Part shown: piece after piece, positions 25,183 to 37,033 of the stretch
How positions within the stretch are numbered: position 1 is the stretch's first letter
Layout: each line of letters opens with the position of its first letter
Assembly: GCA_026874595.1 (NCBI GenBank)
Contig: CM049306.1
Coordinates: 16,079,019-16,143,018 of the forward strand
Direction of reading: 5' to 3'
DNA length: 64,000 nt
Origin: Sipunculus nudus
Lineage: Eukaryota > Annelida > Sipuncula > Golfingiida > Sipunculidae
Made by a program: the position numbers and the translations under genes
The notes under the pieces: generated by a model
The model's input: only the letters and a program-made list of their open reading frames with translations
The model's database searches: none
Told to the model about the DNA's origin: nothing

Positions 25183-27941
25183 TAATGGTGGAGACCGGGT
25201 CTCGTATCATTATGGTTGATGAACCGGGATTCACTTCCAGCACATCAGCGCCAGAAAAACCGACAATCCTTACAGCTGGAGTGAAGAATGAAGATCCCCT
25301 CTCGCAACCACAGGTGCCATTGACTGGTCTACCAACCCATGCATTGGAACTACAACCCAGGTACTGGATCACAGCCTAACATCAAGAATGTCATCTCTTC
25401 TGCTGAAGGTATCAAACTTTGCTATGAACTTTCTCTTCAAACTTTAACTTGGCTGCAGTTTCTCAGTGCTCTGCTTGAGAGGATCAAAGACTTCTCTTAT
25501 ATCTTTAAACCAAAAGAACACTGTACATCAGCATATTGCTTTAACAGTGACTTCAAGTTCTTAAAATGACATTTTTCGCTAAAAAACAAGTGCTGTGATA
25601 TCTCAACCTGAGATCATCATTGTTCCTGACCAGCCACATCAAAAAAATCCATATCGGGACAAGCCAGCTTCGGGCCTATGTCAACAATACTCCTGGCCAT
25701 ACCACGTGCACTGTGTTTTGTGTGACAACAAGTTCCTTGCTATGTTCCTGCAACTACTAGAAGCAGATTTGCTGTTATACCGCTATCTTCTGCATCACCT
25801 TCCATACCATGACTCCAGTGAGAAAAAGAAGCCAAATCAGCAGAGAAGACCACAGAAGACCTAAAGATGACAAGATTCCTGAGGTAATGAAAACAAAACC
25901 AGAGACTCTGAATTTTAAATACCCAATGTAAAATTTGGGGCATTACATAATATTTTGCATGTATATGTTGTAAACAAAAAAAATATGTATGTAGTACAAT
26001 ATAACTTTCTCTTATTGATGTGTCATAATTGTAACATCATATAATTTAATGTCTCTGTCTAATGGATAGGTTAGGACCAGGCTTATCACACCCTACTAAA
26101 CAGTAGAGAACTATCAATGTTAGATTTGATACAGTAATGTCTATCTTAGACGTTAATATGCAATGTCACAAATGACTATATTGATTTAAATACAATAATT
26201 CCTAGAGTAGAGCAATATGCAAAACCATCAGCATGTTAGCATTCATTTATCTTGAGATTTTCTCATGTGTTGTTCCATACCAAATCAATGGTTATCATAA
26301 TGCTCTCTTGGCTATAAATTTAATGGAATGGTAGCACATTGTGTAACCAATGCACAATGCGATGCTTATTTTCAATTGTTTCGTCACAGTTTCGTCCTCA
26401 AACACGGGTTCTTGGGAAGCCCCCCAATATACAGGGAATTGGACAAACTGGGGAGTGTGATGACTCCAAAAATCAATAATGCACCGACCTGTGGTCACAT
26501 TATTGCCTAAAACAAGGGTTTGATTTGGTTAACCTCATTAATAGCTGGAAATGCCAGGCAAGATATGTAGGTTAGCCCAGGAATTCTTCTCATAGGAATT
26601 CACATTTACGCGTACTATGACAGACATGTTTCATGAGCAAATGCATTCTGGTCATGCATTCATGATACTGATAACCCATAAACCAAAATGTGGAGTGACA
26701 AGGATTTCAAGCATTAACATTTTTCATTTAATTTAATCATCACTCTACAGATGTATGTTTGATCTTACACATAAATAGCATGCAATAAAATTACCATCAA
26801 AATCCTATAGGTATAGATCGATACATGCACCTGTCAGGGAATTATTTCATTATCATCACATTTTCACACATTTCGCCTTGTTCATGCACAAAAATTGGTA
26901 ATCAATGGGAATATATGTACAACATTCCTCTATCATTAGGAATGACCTCATTCTGTCATGTACTTATCCGCTGGTAAGGTACACCAGTTGTGTTATGCTA
27001 AAGGATTAGTAAATCAACCTTCCATTATTCACAATTCAACTTGTCCCAATGGCAAGTATGAAAGCCAAGATGTATTTTGAATCATTGGTACTGATCAACA
27101 CACAGAGCAGATTGTCATGTACCTATGTATATGTTAAACTCTTAGGCACAAGAGTATATAAACTTTGTCAGATTAGGAATTCATGATCACTTTTTCCATA
27201 GGAATTGTATGTTTAGCTACAGGCATTGCTAATTCACTTGTTATAATTGGTAATGCATATTGCTGTTCGACAGAACATCTTTCTGTAACATAACTTACTG
27301 TATGCTAGAATGGTTCACATACTTTGAATTATTCCATTGCTTACACGGTATGCATAGTACTTGTATATTCTAGCTGTGCATTCATTATGAACATGATGCT
27401 ATTATCATATCTATTAAGATATTTATTTATTAATTCTATTTAGATGTGTCATACTTACATCTGAAGTTTTAATGCTTATATTAGGATGTCAAATAATGTC
27501 ATCATGGTTGCGATGTTGTTCCTGATTCCTTATACATCAGCATTTTATCTTCTAGATATTGTTTAGGATTGTCCATTCACAAAAAACAAAAAGAAATTCT
27601 GTGTTAGTTAGCATATATGTGTAGCTATATATATATATTTCCTTTCTCAGCTTATTAAGCTTTAGCTTAGGCGTTGTTGTACTGCTACATAATTTTAAAA
27701 CATGCACTACCTTATTCCTTACACTGTTACATCTGGAAATGTGACATATTCATGTATTCCACATCTATATTGATATGTGTAATTCCATCAAAACACACAT
27801 CAGTGATGTAATACTTAAGGCATATATCCATCACATTTTGTATTTCTGTCATCTGTATCCCAGTTATATTTCTTGCAATAACTAAATTTTCTCCGACTTA
27901 GCCCATGAGGCCGGAGCCTCATTCTGAATACCAGAGGGATA

Positions 27942-28661
27942 TGTTATGGAGTAAGAAAGGGTGTATATGTGACTTAACACATATTTAAAGGAATATTTCA
28001 ATATTTCATTAATTAAGATCTAAAATCATTCAGAAACAATAAAAATCAATTACGGTTTCAGTCTGTTCTGATATTCAGACAGAGCCAAAGGAAATTAATG
28101 GTTCATCAGACGACCAAGTATCTAATGGAAATTCAGTATGTTTGTAGAGCCTAAATGTACTCTCACAAATTAGCTCTAAATTGGTTTCTATGATGAGGCA
28201 GGCAGATTATGTTTATAGAGTTTGGAAATAGCATTGTAGGTCAGTCTATAACTGGATGCATGTCAGGTCAGACTTGGGATTTTCCGTAGCACTTTTGTCG
28301 AATCAGATCTCACGAAAGTTAGGTAGAACACTTACAACTCTGATGTAATTGTGACCTACTTTGAGTCATCCAATAAGGTTTAGCTTTTATGACGAAATGC
28401 AGAAATATGGATATGTACATCTCATATGTCACGTGAAAGCTCTGTAACAAAACTATCTGTAGTGCGCGCTGAGAGTCAGAGAGAGAGAGAGAGGGACCAT
28501 GTCTAGCTGGGCACTGCAGGGCCTCAGCAAAGACTGGCCCAGACTCTGTCCTGTGAATAAAGGCTTCTATCATCAAATTGGTCTTGGAACATTGTCTGCC
28601 AGCACATGAGACACTGCTTGTGATACAGTGTGGGGACATTCCCCGACCCCACATTGTATCA
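27942..28661 (+). repeat. 3' LTR
   Basis: Same start (TGTTATGGAG) and end (TTGTATCA) as the 5' LTR, offset by 3480 bases until a two-base then one-base length change near the end. Confidence 0.8.
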
Positions 28662-28665
28662 ATAG

Positions 28666-30615
28666 CAACACAATGTATAAGCTGACCTAGTCACTGTTGT
28701 GCCTGTTCCTGTCCACACCATCTAATGTTTTCATTGTATAATAGAATTAGTTCTGAAATTGAATAGTAGATGACAGAAACATGTCTTCAATCAGGCCTGG
28801 AGAACTGTATCATATATTAGACAGTGCTGTCAGGACCACCTGTCTAGTCTGTGTTGCTGAATTAAAAGTTCTTTGAAGTGAACTGTTGGAACTGAGGATC
28901 ATCACAGGTTTGAACAGCTGGGATGTCTTCCTGTAAACATGACAAGGACACACCTCTATTTATGTACTTATATGCAACTCTAAGGGACTTGCCTTCTTCA
29001 TCAGTGTAACAGTGTGGAGAAATATAGGTATCACCCTTTTCTGCCGAAAACAATTTGTCAAAGCTTATAGCCATCGTTATAATTTATTGATGTTATGAAG
29101 GTAAATATTTGCTTTTTGGTTTGCATATTTTACAGTAAGATCTACGGAATTTCTCTTAAGGCAAATTAATGGCTTAAGCAATCAGATATTTTTTAAATAT
29201 TTTTAGTCAGGATGTAATATATACAAGGACCAATGTGGTTTGACTATGCTGGTCATGTCAGTGAGGCCACAATATCTTGCTTTTATTTTCTGAAATTTAC
29301 AGCTGTTCTGAAACACATGACATAAGCAAACGTGTTTTTAATGGTGCTGTATGTGTTACATAATAAGGCTGTGAAGCTGATTTAAAAGATGAAGGCTTGC
29401 CCATAAGTTTTCAACCTCAGGTTTGGTAGATGCCAATTTTAAAGATAAAATATCTGCTATCTGATGCCTTTGTAGGACATTTATGTATTTTATGATCTGT
29501 CTGTGGAGTCAGTATATATGACAAAGGACACTGCACCATCCTGCAGCTGCCTGGTGAAGTTTTCATGAGTTCTACAGCAGTGTTTTAGTTGTGGAACTGT
29601 CAGATACACACAGGCCCTGTCTCGGCACTGTTTTAAAGACTAGCTGCCAAACACACACCAGAAGAGAAATAGAACTTTTCCTGCATGAACTGAGTTTATT
29701 ACATGGACCAGCAGTTTGGAATTGGATTTGGAGTGAAGGACAATTCTTAGTGTCTGTGCCCTGTAGGGATCTGAGCTGCATAAAAAAAAGGCATGCCTTT
29801 TGTTGGAAGGACATTTGTCTGCTCACAATGGCACAGAATTATCAAAAGTTCTTATTGGAAAAATTAAATTTTCATTTGGAATATTATTTTTTTTAAATTA
29901 AAAGCAGGCTATTCATCTATGATGATGGAGTAATTGTATAAATTATTGCTGTAATTTGGTGAGTCAACCTTGTTAACTTTGATAGGACTTATATCATCAT
30001 TGCTTTTTAATAATAGCAGTTTTTGCTTGCTGTCCTACTAAAACAGTAAAAGATATCACCAAAGAACAATCTCTATTCAGTCACACAATCCAATTCCTTC
30101 TAAATTTCAGTAATTAAAGTGGGGATATATATTGTGTAAAAATTCCATAACAATTCTTTTATAATAATGAAGACACCAGATATTTCTGTTTCAAATTGTC
30201 ATCATTATAAAACCAAAGAATAGGACAATATTTCTTCACAAAGAATTCATATCCTTCCTGAAAAGTTGAAGTATAATCTGACTCTATAAAATGAATATAA
30301 ACATGAACAACTAACACAATTGTATTTGTAGTGTTAACAAGTGATTTGGAAGTTTAAATGTGTTAATTTCCATTTTTCTCTATAATGCTCCCCCCCCCCT
30401 CCCCCCCCCCCCCCCCTTTGATTTGTACTCAGTTTGCTTTAACTCAGTAGAGCTGTATACAGCAGTCCTGCGGTGTCTAGTTTCTGACCATTCATGTGGC
30501 TTTCTCTGCCACTTTTTTTTCAGCCCAAAACAGTTGCCAATACATTGGTCCCTTTCTATATATTTAATAAATCTGTGTGGAAGTAGAGAATCAGGCTTCT
30601 TTGAAGGGATTATCA
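28666..30615. other. Intronic sequence
   Basis: No exon or repeat family recognised. Paired open frames at 29572-29896 on both strands lack splice sites and domain similarity. A C/T tract lies at 30390-30416. Confidence 0.4.
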
Positions 30616-30940
30616 ACAGTGATCATGAACATATATTGTATACACAGTGATCATGAACATATATTGTATACACAGTGATCATGAACATATATTGTATACA
30701 CAGTGATCATGAACATATATTGTATACACAGTGATCATAACAATTATTGTATACACAGTGATCATGGACATATATTGTATACACTGTGATCATGGACATA
30801 TATTGTATAGACAGTGATCATGGACATATATTGTATACACAGTGATCATGGACATATATTGTATACACAGTGATCATGGACATATATTGTATACACAGTG
30901 ATCATGGACATATATTGTATACACAGTGATCATGGACACT
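30616..30940. repeat. 28-bp minisatellite, about 11 copies
   Basis: The unit contains CAGTGATCATG, ATATATTG and GTATAC. The first four units read CATGAACAT, the fifth is altered, and the later ones read CATGGACAT, so two subtypes are arranged in blocks. Confidence 0.9.
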
Positions 30941-32513
30941 GGAGTCTGTGTGTACGTGCATGTGTACGGGCTAATGCATGGGCAAGTTTCGAAACCAGGC
31001 ACAACTTAGGTTGCAGATGAGGTAGTTTTCAGAGGTCTTAGTTGATGGGGCATCTTATTCCCTAGGGTTTCATATTTGTGAATATTTTACATTCATGAAT
31101 ATCACGAAATTAAAACCCTTGCTAATAAAAAGGCAACCACAGTATTGTTATGCAAATAGAATAGAAGACCATGTTTAAAGTCTTAATACACATTCTTTTC
31201 AGAATGCACTCAATAAATGTAAGGCATATGTCTTTGGACATGTCTTCCACATTTTCCTCCTGTTTGTTCATAGTCAGAAACAGGTGGACAATTAACAGAT
31301 ATCCTCATCAGGATGCTCAAAGTCTTTTGGGGCAAGTGAGAATGCAAACTGGTTGTTCATTGATACTCATGCTTGAAAAGACACTCCCAAATGTTGTGGA
31401 AAATTTAGATTGTTAGGCCAAAAAAAGTCACAATCATTACTAAAAGTTGGTAAATATCACTCATTAAAGAGGACATGTTTATACTGAAAATTTGTTATCC
31501 TCATCGTTTTTCACATGGTGAGAATGTTGGAAATTTATAAGCACTGTGATGATCAGCCATACTTCAAGACCATTTGCTCTTATGGGTTTCCTGGGTATAT
31601 GCCCCTTTAAAGAAACTGATGATAAATTATAATAAAGTTCATATGTTTCAGGACCTAAATGTAACAAGTGCACTATGTTGAAGCGAAAGGGTATCACAAT
31701 ATTTTTTTATTTTAGTTTCAAGTCCTTAAGTTTATACTTTATTGCAATCATTAAATGTACACCCCAGGAACAAGTCAAGTATTTATTTTTACCTTTGCCC
31801 TATGCCTGTCTTGTATTCTTTTGACTTCCTGACATATGTTGGAACTTCATAGAAAAATTCTGAAGATACTCAAAATAACAAGGTAGCATGTCATGTTAAA
31901 ACATAGTCATTTTGATAAAGGTCAAGGCTTTAACTGCAGTTAAGGGAATAACTGGATGTCAGCCATGTTCAGCTGTCACCAAATTTCTGGGAGATCTAAT
32001 GTGAAATCTATATATCTCATTTTATATTTGACTCCACCCAGTATTTCTACAAACATTTCAGAACAGAAAGTGTTTCTCAGGGATGTGTATTCTAAGTTTT
32101 GTTTAGTTTTAAGCTTTTATTTATCATTAGAGCATTTATTTATCATTAGCGTATGAACTTATCTAAACATTTCACAACTTGGCATGCAGGAAAACATATT
32201 TTAGAATATTTTTCTTGACAAATCTTCTAGGATAGTTTATATTAATGTTCTACATTGTATATATTATGCACTAATCCCTAGTGCTGTTTCGAATTTCAAA
32301 TATGTCATTTTCGAAAAATTCAATACTGTATTTCAGAATTGTTTCAGCAGAATTGTTGTATGCTTATAACACAGTCAAAACCCATGTGGAAGACTGCTGA
32401 TATCTAAAGAGAGGATATTATTTCAGTGCATCTCTTTGGAATTCATCTGTTTGGCATTTCATGTAGGGGTTTTCATCATTTTTCCTTGGGTAAATTTTAC
32501 CTGTTTTCTACAG
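30941..32513. other. Intronic sequence before exon C
   Basis: No gene or shared repeat recognised. Ends in the exon C acceptor. Confidence 0.4.
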
Positions 32514-32690
32514 AAGTAGGTCGAAAGAGGCACAAACATACACAAGCGACAATGGTTCAAGCTCCCGATGCCACAAATATTGAGATGAATAATCTGAGTC
32601 CATTTACTACTTATGATGTGACCATATGGGCAAGGACAGGAGCAGGCCGAGGTCCTCCACACACTGTCAGAGTCACCACACAGCCAAATG
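32514..32690 (+). CDS. Exon C: second half of the second FN3 domain
   Basis: The acceptor is ctgttttctacag and the donor gtaagttg, phase 1 on both sides. It encodes 59 residues: a basic stretch GRKRHKHTQ, then NLSPFTTYDVTIWARTGAG and a closing VRVTTQPN. The L.P.T.YDV pattern with conserved Tyr and the following G strand are typical FN3. The frame is also open upstream of the acceptor, so an ORF start at 32426 is an artefact of read-through into the intron. The donor is the first of a tandem array of near-identical donors (see the 46-bp repeat). In-frame read-through past it meets TGA within a few codons. Confidence 0.85.
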
Positions 32691-32905
32691 GTAAGTTGTC
32701 CGCATGACACATTCAGAATCAGCACACATTCAAATGGTAAGTTGTGTGCATGACACATTCAAATACATCACACAGCCAATCAGTAAGTTGTCTGAATAAC
32801 TCATTCAAAAGCATCACACAGTCAAATGGTTAGCTGTCTCTATATAAAATTACAACATAGCCTAAATGGTAAGTTGTCTGCATGGCACATCCAAAACCAT
32901 CTCAT
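32674..32905 (+). repeat. 46-bp minisatellite whose unit includes the exon C splice donor
   Basis: Five successive units start with CACACAGCCAAATG-like sequence and continue GTAAGTTGTCTGCATGACAC. Candidate donors lie at 32691, 32737, 32783, 32829 (GTTAGC) and 32869. The spacing is exactly 46 for the first four and 40 for the last. The first unit overlaps the last 17 bases of exon C. Confidence 0.85.
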
Positions 32906-33000
32906 AGATAACTCTTTTCAAGTTGTATGCTATGGTCAAAAAGAACTAACAGCAGAACTGTGAAGTCTGTTGTACCTGTTGTGCTGCAAACAGAAATCCT

Positions 33001-33857
33001 CCACATGGCTAGCTGTTTACCATGTTTAGTCAAAGCCTTCACACAGCTGTCTTCCATGCTTAACAAAAGCCTTCACTTAGCTGTCTAACAATGCTTAGAC
33101 AAAGCCTCCACACAGCTGTCTTCTATGCTTAGTGAAGCCCCAACACAGCTGCATGTCAACCCTGCATAGTCCAAGGCTCCTGACAGCTGTCTACCCAGCT
33201 TAGTCAGAGCCTCCACACAGCTGTCGATCATGCTTAGTCAAAGCCTCCACACAGCTGTCTACCATGCATAGTACAAGCCTCCTCACAGCTGTTTACCATG
33301 CTTAGTCCAAGCCTCTACACAACTGTCTACCATGCTTAGTCAAAGCCTCCACACAGCTGTCTATCTTGCTCAACAAAACCCAACATACAACTGTGTACTA
33401 TGCTTAGTCAAAGCCTCCAAACAGCTGCCGTCCAAGCCTCCCTGCAGCTGCCTTCCATGCTTAAACAAAGCCTCCATACAGCTGTCTACCCTGTTTTGTC
33501 AGAGCCTCCATACAGCTTTCTAACCTGTTATGTCAGGGTCTCCACACAGCCGTCTACCATGCTTAGTCAAAGCCTCAACATAGCTGTCTCTCCTGCTTAG
33601 TCAGAGCTTTCACACAACTGTCTACCATGCTTAACCAAACCCTCTACACAGCTGTCTATTATGCTTAGTCAAAGCCTCCATACAGCTGTCTACCCTGCTT
33701 AATCAGAGCCTCCACACAGCTGTCTACCATGCTTAGTCTAAGCCTCCACACAGCTGTCTACCATGTTTAACCAAGACTTCCACACAGCTGTCTACCATAG
33801 TCAAAGTCTCCACACAGCTGTTATCATGCTAAACCAAAGCTTCCACACCTCCAGCTG
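33001..33857. repeat. 34-bp minisatellite, about 25 copies
   Basis: The unit is close to CCATGCTTAGTCAAAGCC plus TCCACACAGCTGTCTA, repeated with substitutions and small length changes. Plus-strand open frames over it are repeat artefacts. Confidence 0.85.
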
Positions 33858-34443
33858 ATTTGTTTGCCAAATGTCAACATGGAAACCACCAAAAGCCAAG
33901 CTTAGATTAGCTTCTGTACTAGCAGTGGGCTGAGAGAACTGTATTTTAGAATTGAAGTTTCACCATATGTCCTGATTTACAAGATAGTGCAGATTTGTAA
34001 TTTAAACATATAAAACAGTTTCACTGAGAATTAAAAAAAAATCACACAATGATTATAGATACCTAAAATGCTTGTTGTAGTATTTACTCACCCACTGCAT
34101 TTTACTGTTATCTCAGAAAACAAGCCACTTCAATTTCATCTGCTCAACTTACCATTATCCCAGGTACTTGTTTAATAAATGCAATACTTGGTATTGTATT
34201 CATGAGAATGAGTTAATTATCCTCGTACCTCCAAGCCTGATCTTCTTTCTATAGTGAAAGAAAATTGTCATGATTTCATATTGGAAAGGTGCAATTGGAA
34301 TTCTGCTCACACTAATAATATTGTAAAAACTTGATACATGCATACATTTTACCAGTTACATGCCCTTGTGTCATTCTGAATCAATGGCAGGAATAAGTCT
34401 TTCACTAATATACAGTTTTTGATGTGTTCTCACATTAACACAT

Positions 34444-34988
34444 TAAAAATTTGATAAACAGTTGAATTATTAAACTGGTAAAATGTGATCATCATCATAA
34501 TAGGAATTCACAGGTGAAGAAATGGCTCAGGGGTAAAGCACAGGACTCAATGTTAGGAGATTGTGAGTTCAAATCTCAGCTGAAGTGGTCAGCTCCCATC
34601 CAGGGTGAGCGCTCTGCAGGCTTAATGGGAAGGCCTTGCCAAATGGCCATGTTTCACTCACAAACAAGTGCACCCTTCGCAGGTTCCTCAGTAGTATGAC
34701 CCAGCAATGAGGACAATCACACAACAAGATGTGATGCCCACAGATGCAGTAGTCACAGGGCCTGGTTAACACCAGGATATAAAATGAGAGAAAGCATGTG
34801 GTACTGCCCTATCATGTAGTTTAAAACTGGAATGGAATTCTGCAGATGTTCATTCACTTAGAATTAAGCTAGCATTAAAACGTGGAGGTGGTTACCTCCA
34901 TCAACAAAATAGTAAAACAAAAAAATTTGATAAATGGTTGATTAATTAAGACTGGTACAATGTGATCCTCATCATAACAGGAATTCAC
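34444..34988. repeat. About 68-bp direct repeats flanking the SINE
   Basis: 34444-34512 and 34921-34990 share AAAAATTTGATAAA, ACTGGTA, AATGTGATC, ATCATCATAA and GGAATTCACAG with few changes. They are offset by 477 bases and lie on either side of the SINE. Confidence 0.75.
34514..34830 (+). mobile_element. tRNA-derived SINE
   Basis: The head contains an A-box-like TGGCTCAGGGGTAAAGC (34522-34538) and, about 30 bases on, a B-box-like GTGAGTTCAAATCTCAG (34562-34578), the internal RNA polymerase III promoter layout of tRNA-derived SINEs. A unique body of about 230 bp follows. The 3' end is not sharply defined. It lies in intron 3. Confidence 0.65.
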
Positions 34989-35232
34989 AGAAATGCTGAA
35001 GAAATGCTAAGAAATAGCACAATAATAATATTAAATACAAAGTACAGTGTACAGAAACCACAACCTCCACAAGGATCTTAATAAAGTGTCTTTGTGCCAC
35101 CCATTAAAATCCCATTCATGGCTGGTTCACAGGTCAGCTCTAGAACAAATGCAGTCCATGATACCAGTGAATAGCCTTGACCCTCAGCCAGGATTAAGAA
35201 ATCTCACAATGGTAAAGAATCTTGTAAATTAA

Positions 35233-35233
<1 letters not shown>

Positions 35234-35291
<58 letters not shown>
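35234..35291. repeat. (TA)n microsatellite
   Basis: About 28 uninterrupted TA units in intron 3. Confidence 0.95.
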
Positions 35292-35294
<3 letters not shown>

Positions 35295-36268
35295 ATTGAC
35301 CCAGGTTACCTCCAGAATTAAATGGATTGTCCCTCCCTTAACATGCATAATAAAATCCATCAAAATCTGTTCATAATGGTTGGTGTAAAGAGTCTGTCAG
35401 ACAAACAAGATAATTTAACAATATAATACTATGTCACCTGGAGGAGATATATTAAAACTTAAATAAAAAATGTGCATATTACATTTGCTCAAAGAATGAA
35501 AGGACCTCACTAGTTACATAATAATCCTTCAAACTGTTTTTACTTGCTTAATAAATCTAGTATTCCTATTGATTCCTTTCAGTTGATTTTTCCAAGATGT
35601 TCTTTTGGGAAACAATTTCATTGAAAGAGAGTTGGGTGATAGGATTGTCCTGGTACCAGATTGCAGATGTATAGCTTAACTTACACTCTCAGCTTTTAAT
35701 TAACAGCAGAGGAGTCAACTGAGTTTTTTAGAAACAGTGTTGCTTTTCATTATCATATGTATACCCTAATCAACAGAGGAGTACAGAAACTTCCAGAATT
35801 AAATTATGATGCCTGCAAGTCATGTTTTGCACAATGAAATAATTAAGTAATTCTTTAAATCAATTAAGAATATCTTTTTACTTGTTACCCTGAAAAGATG
35901 TAGTGTTATTCTGCTATCTTTGGCATGAAAATTAGGGGAAACCCATATGCAAATAATTGTTGTATGTTTCTCATCTGATGTTACACATGAATGTTCAATA
36001 CAACTAATAGAATAAATTCATAATTGAATAAAGGAAGACACACTTGTGACAGTGTATCATTGGATAAGTGTTTTCTACATGTACAATGATTTCATTGTTG
36101 TCAGAAAAATTGAAAAAAAATGTGTATATATATTAATTTTGTTTGGATATATGCTCTGATTCCTGCATACCATGTCCTCACTTTATAAATAAAATATCAA
36201 ATGTATTGCCAGTGCAAGTAAAATAAAATAATTTCTCCTTCATTTGTATTTTTTTTGCATTTTTCCAG

Positions 36269-36388
36269 TGCCAGAGCTTCCAAAGTTTAGTGCCATAAGT
36301 ATCAACGGTAACCAAGTGAATGTCTCATGGCTACCATCAGATGGTGGCCCCCTGAAGCACACTTACACTGTAGAATACCGTGAGCTGG
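36269..36388 (+). CDS. Exon D: first half of the third FN3 domain
   Basis: The exon is preceded by a T-rich tract ending ttttccag and followed by gtaagtac, phase 1 on both sides. It encodes 40 residues beginning VPELPKFSAISINGN, with the B strand QVNVSWLPSDGG (core Trp and an NVS sequon) and the C strand YTVEYREL. The G-rich turn and EYREL motif resemble the last FN3 domains of L1/neuroglian proteins. The size (120 bp) and phase match exon B exactly, as expected from domain duplication. Confidence 0.85.
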
Positions 36389-37033
36389 GTAAGTACATGC
36401 GGATATTCATTTACAGAAATAATAGTTGTGGCCCAGGAATTCACAAAGCAGCCCCATTTATTCATACAGTCACTGCCCTCCCAGCAGCACCAAGCCCCAG
36501 CATATTATACCCCTAAGCAGGACAATCTAGATGGATCTGTGATTGCGACAAGGTTATCCCTAAATATATCAGGATTTGCAGGAGTTCAAGGATCACTGTC
36601 ACCTGTAGGGGCATATCTCCTGCCACAGCAGTGTGGACATGAGTGAACATGTCTGAAAATTAGTACAGTGCTGGATTTACCTTCTTATCTCTATATATTT
36701 GAAGGGACAGTATGACATGCTTTCCTACAACTGATTCAAAGTTTTTACCCCACGACTGGCTTACCTAATTTGTACGTTGAACAGAAATGTGAAAATTCTC
36801 CCACTGACTACTTTCTCTGGCAAATTTTTTGTTTTGTCTTCTTGATAAAGGAAATATATGGATAGGCTGATTCATATGTTTTCACCCAAAAGCACAGGTT
36901 ACACTGGTTATTTTTGAGTAATCAGAGGTAGGACACCTGCATTTTATGCTTGCTATCCAGTTTCTATCCAGTTTATCTTTTTCATCATAGTTTTAGAAAA
37001 AGAAAGACATAAAATATATATATATATATATTT
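36389..37033. other. Start of intron 4
   Basis: No exon or repeat family was recognised after the exon D donor. Open frames reading through the donor at 36389 are intronic. Confidence 0.4.

Larger units (their letters stand above)
24462..28661 (+). mobile_element. LTR retrotransposon with paired LTRs, non-autonomous
   Basis: Direct repeats 24462-25182 and 27942-28661 begin TGTTATGGAG and end CATTGTATCA (TG...CA). ATAG stands immediately before the first (24458-24461) and after the second (28662-28665), a 4-bp target duplication, or 5 bp if the shared A is counted. A TGGTGGAGACCGGG stretch three bases after the 5' LTR could be the primer-binding site, and AGAGGGATA before the 3' LTR a weak polypurine tract. 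The 2.76-kb interior has only short open frames (25152-25864), and I recognise no gag, protease, reverse transcriptase or integrase motif. The orientation follows from these two sites. Confidence 0.8.

Noticed and set aside
32426-32513. Extension of exon C upstream to an ATG at 32426
   Set aside because: The segment contains the polypyrimidine tract and CTACAG acceptor; phase continuity from exon B requires splicing at 32514.
33332-33600. Ser/Leu/His-rich open frames
   Set aside because: They are translations of the 34-bp minisatellite.
30616-33857. CRISPR-like look of regular repeats
   Set aside because: The units are contiguous tandem repeats without unique spacers, in a eukaryotic intron.
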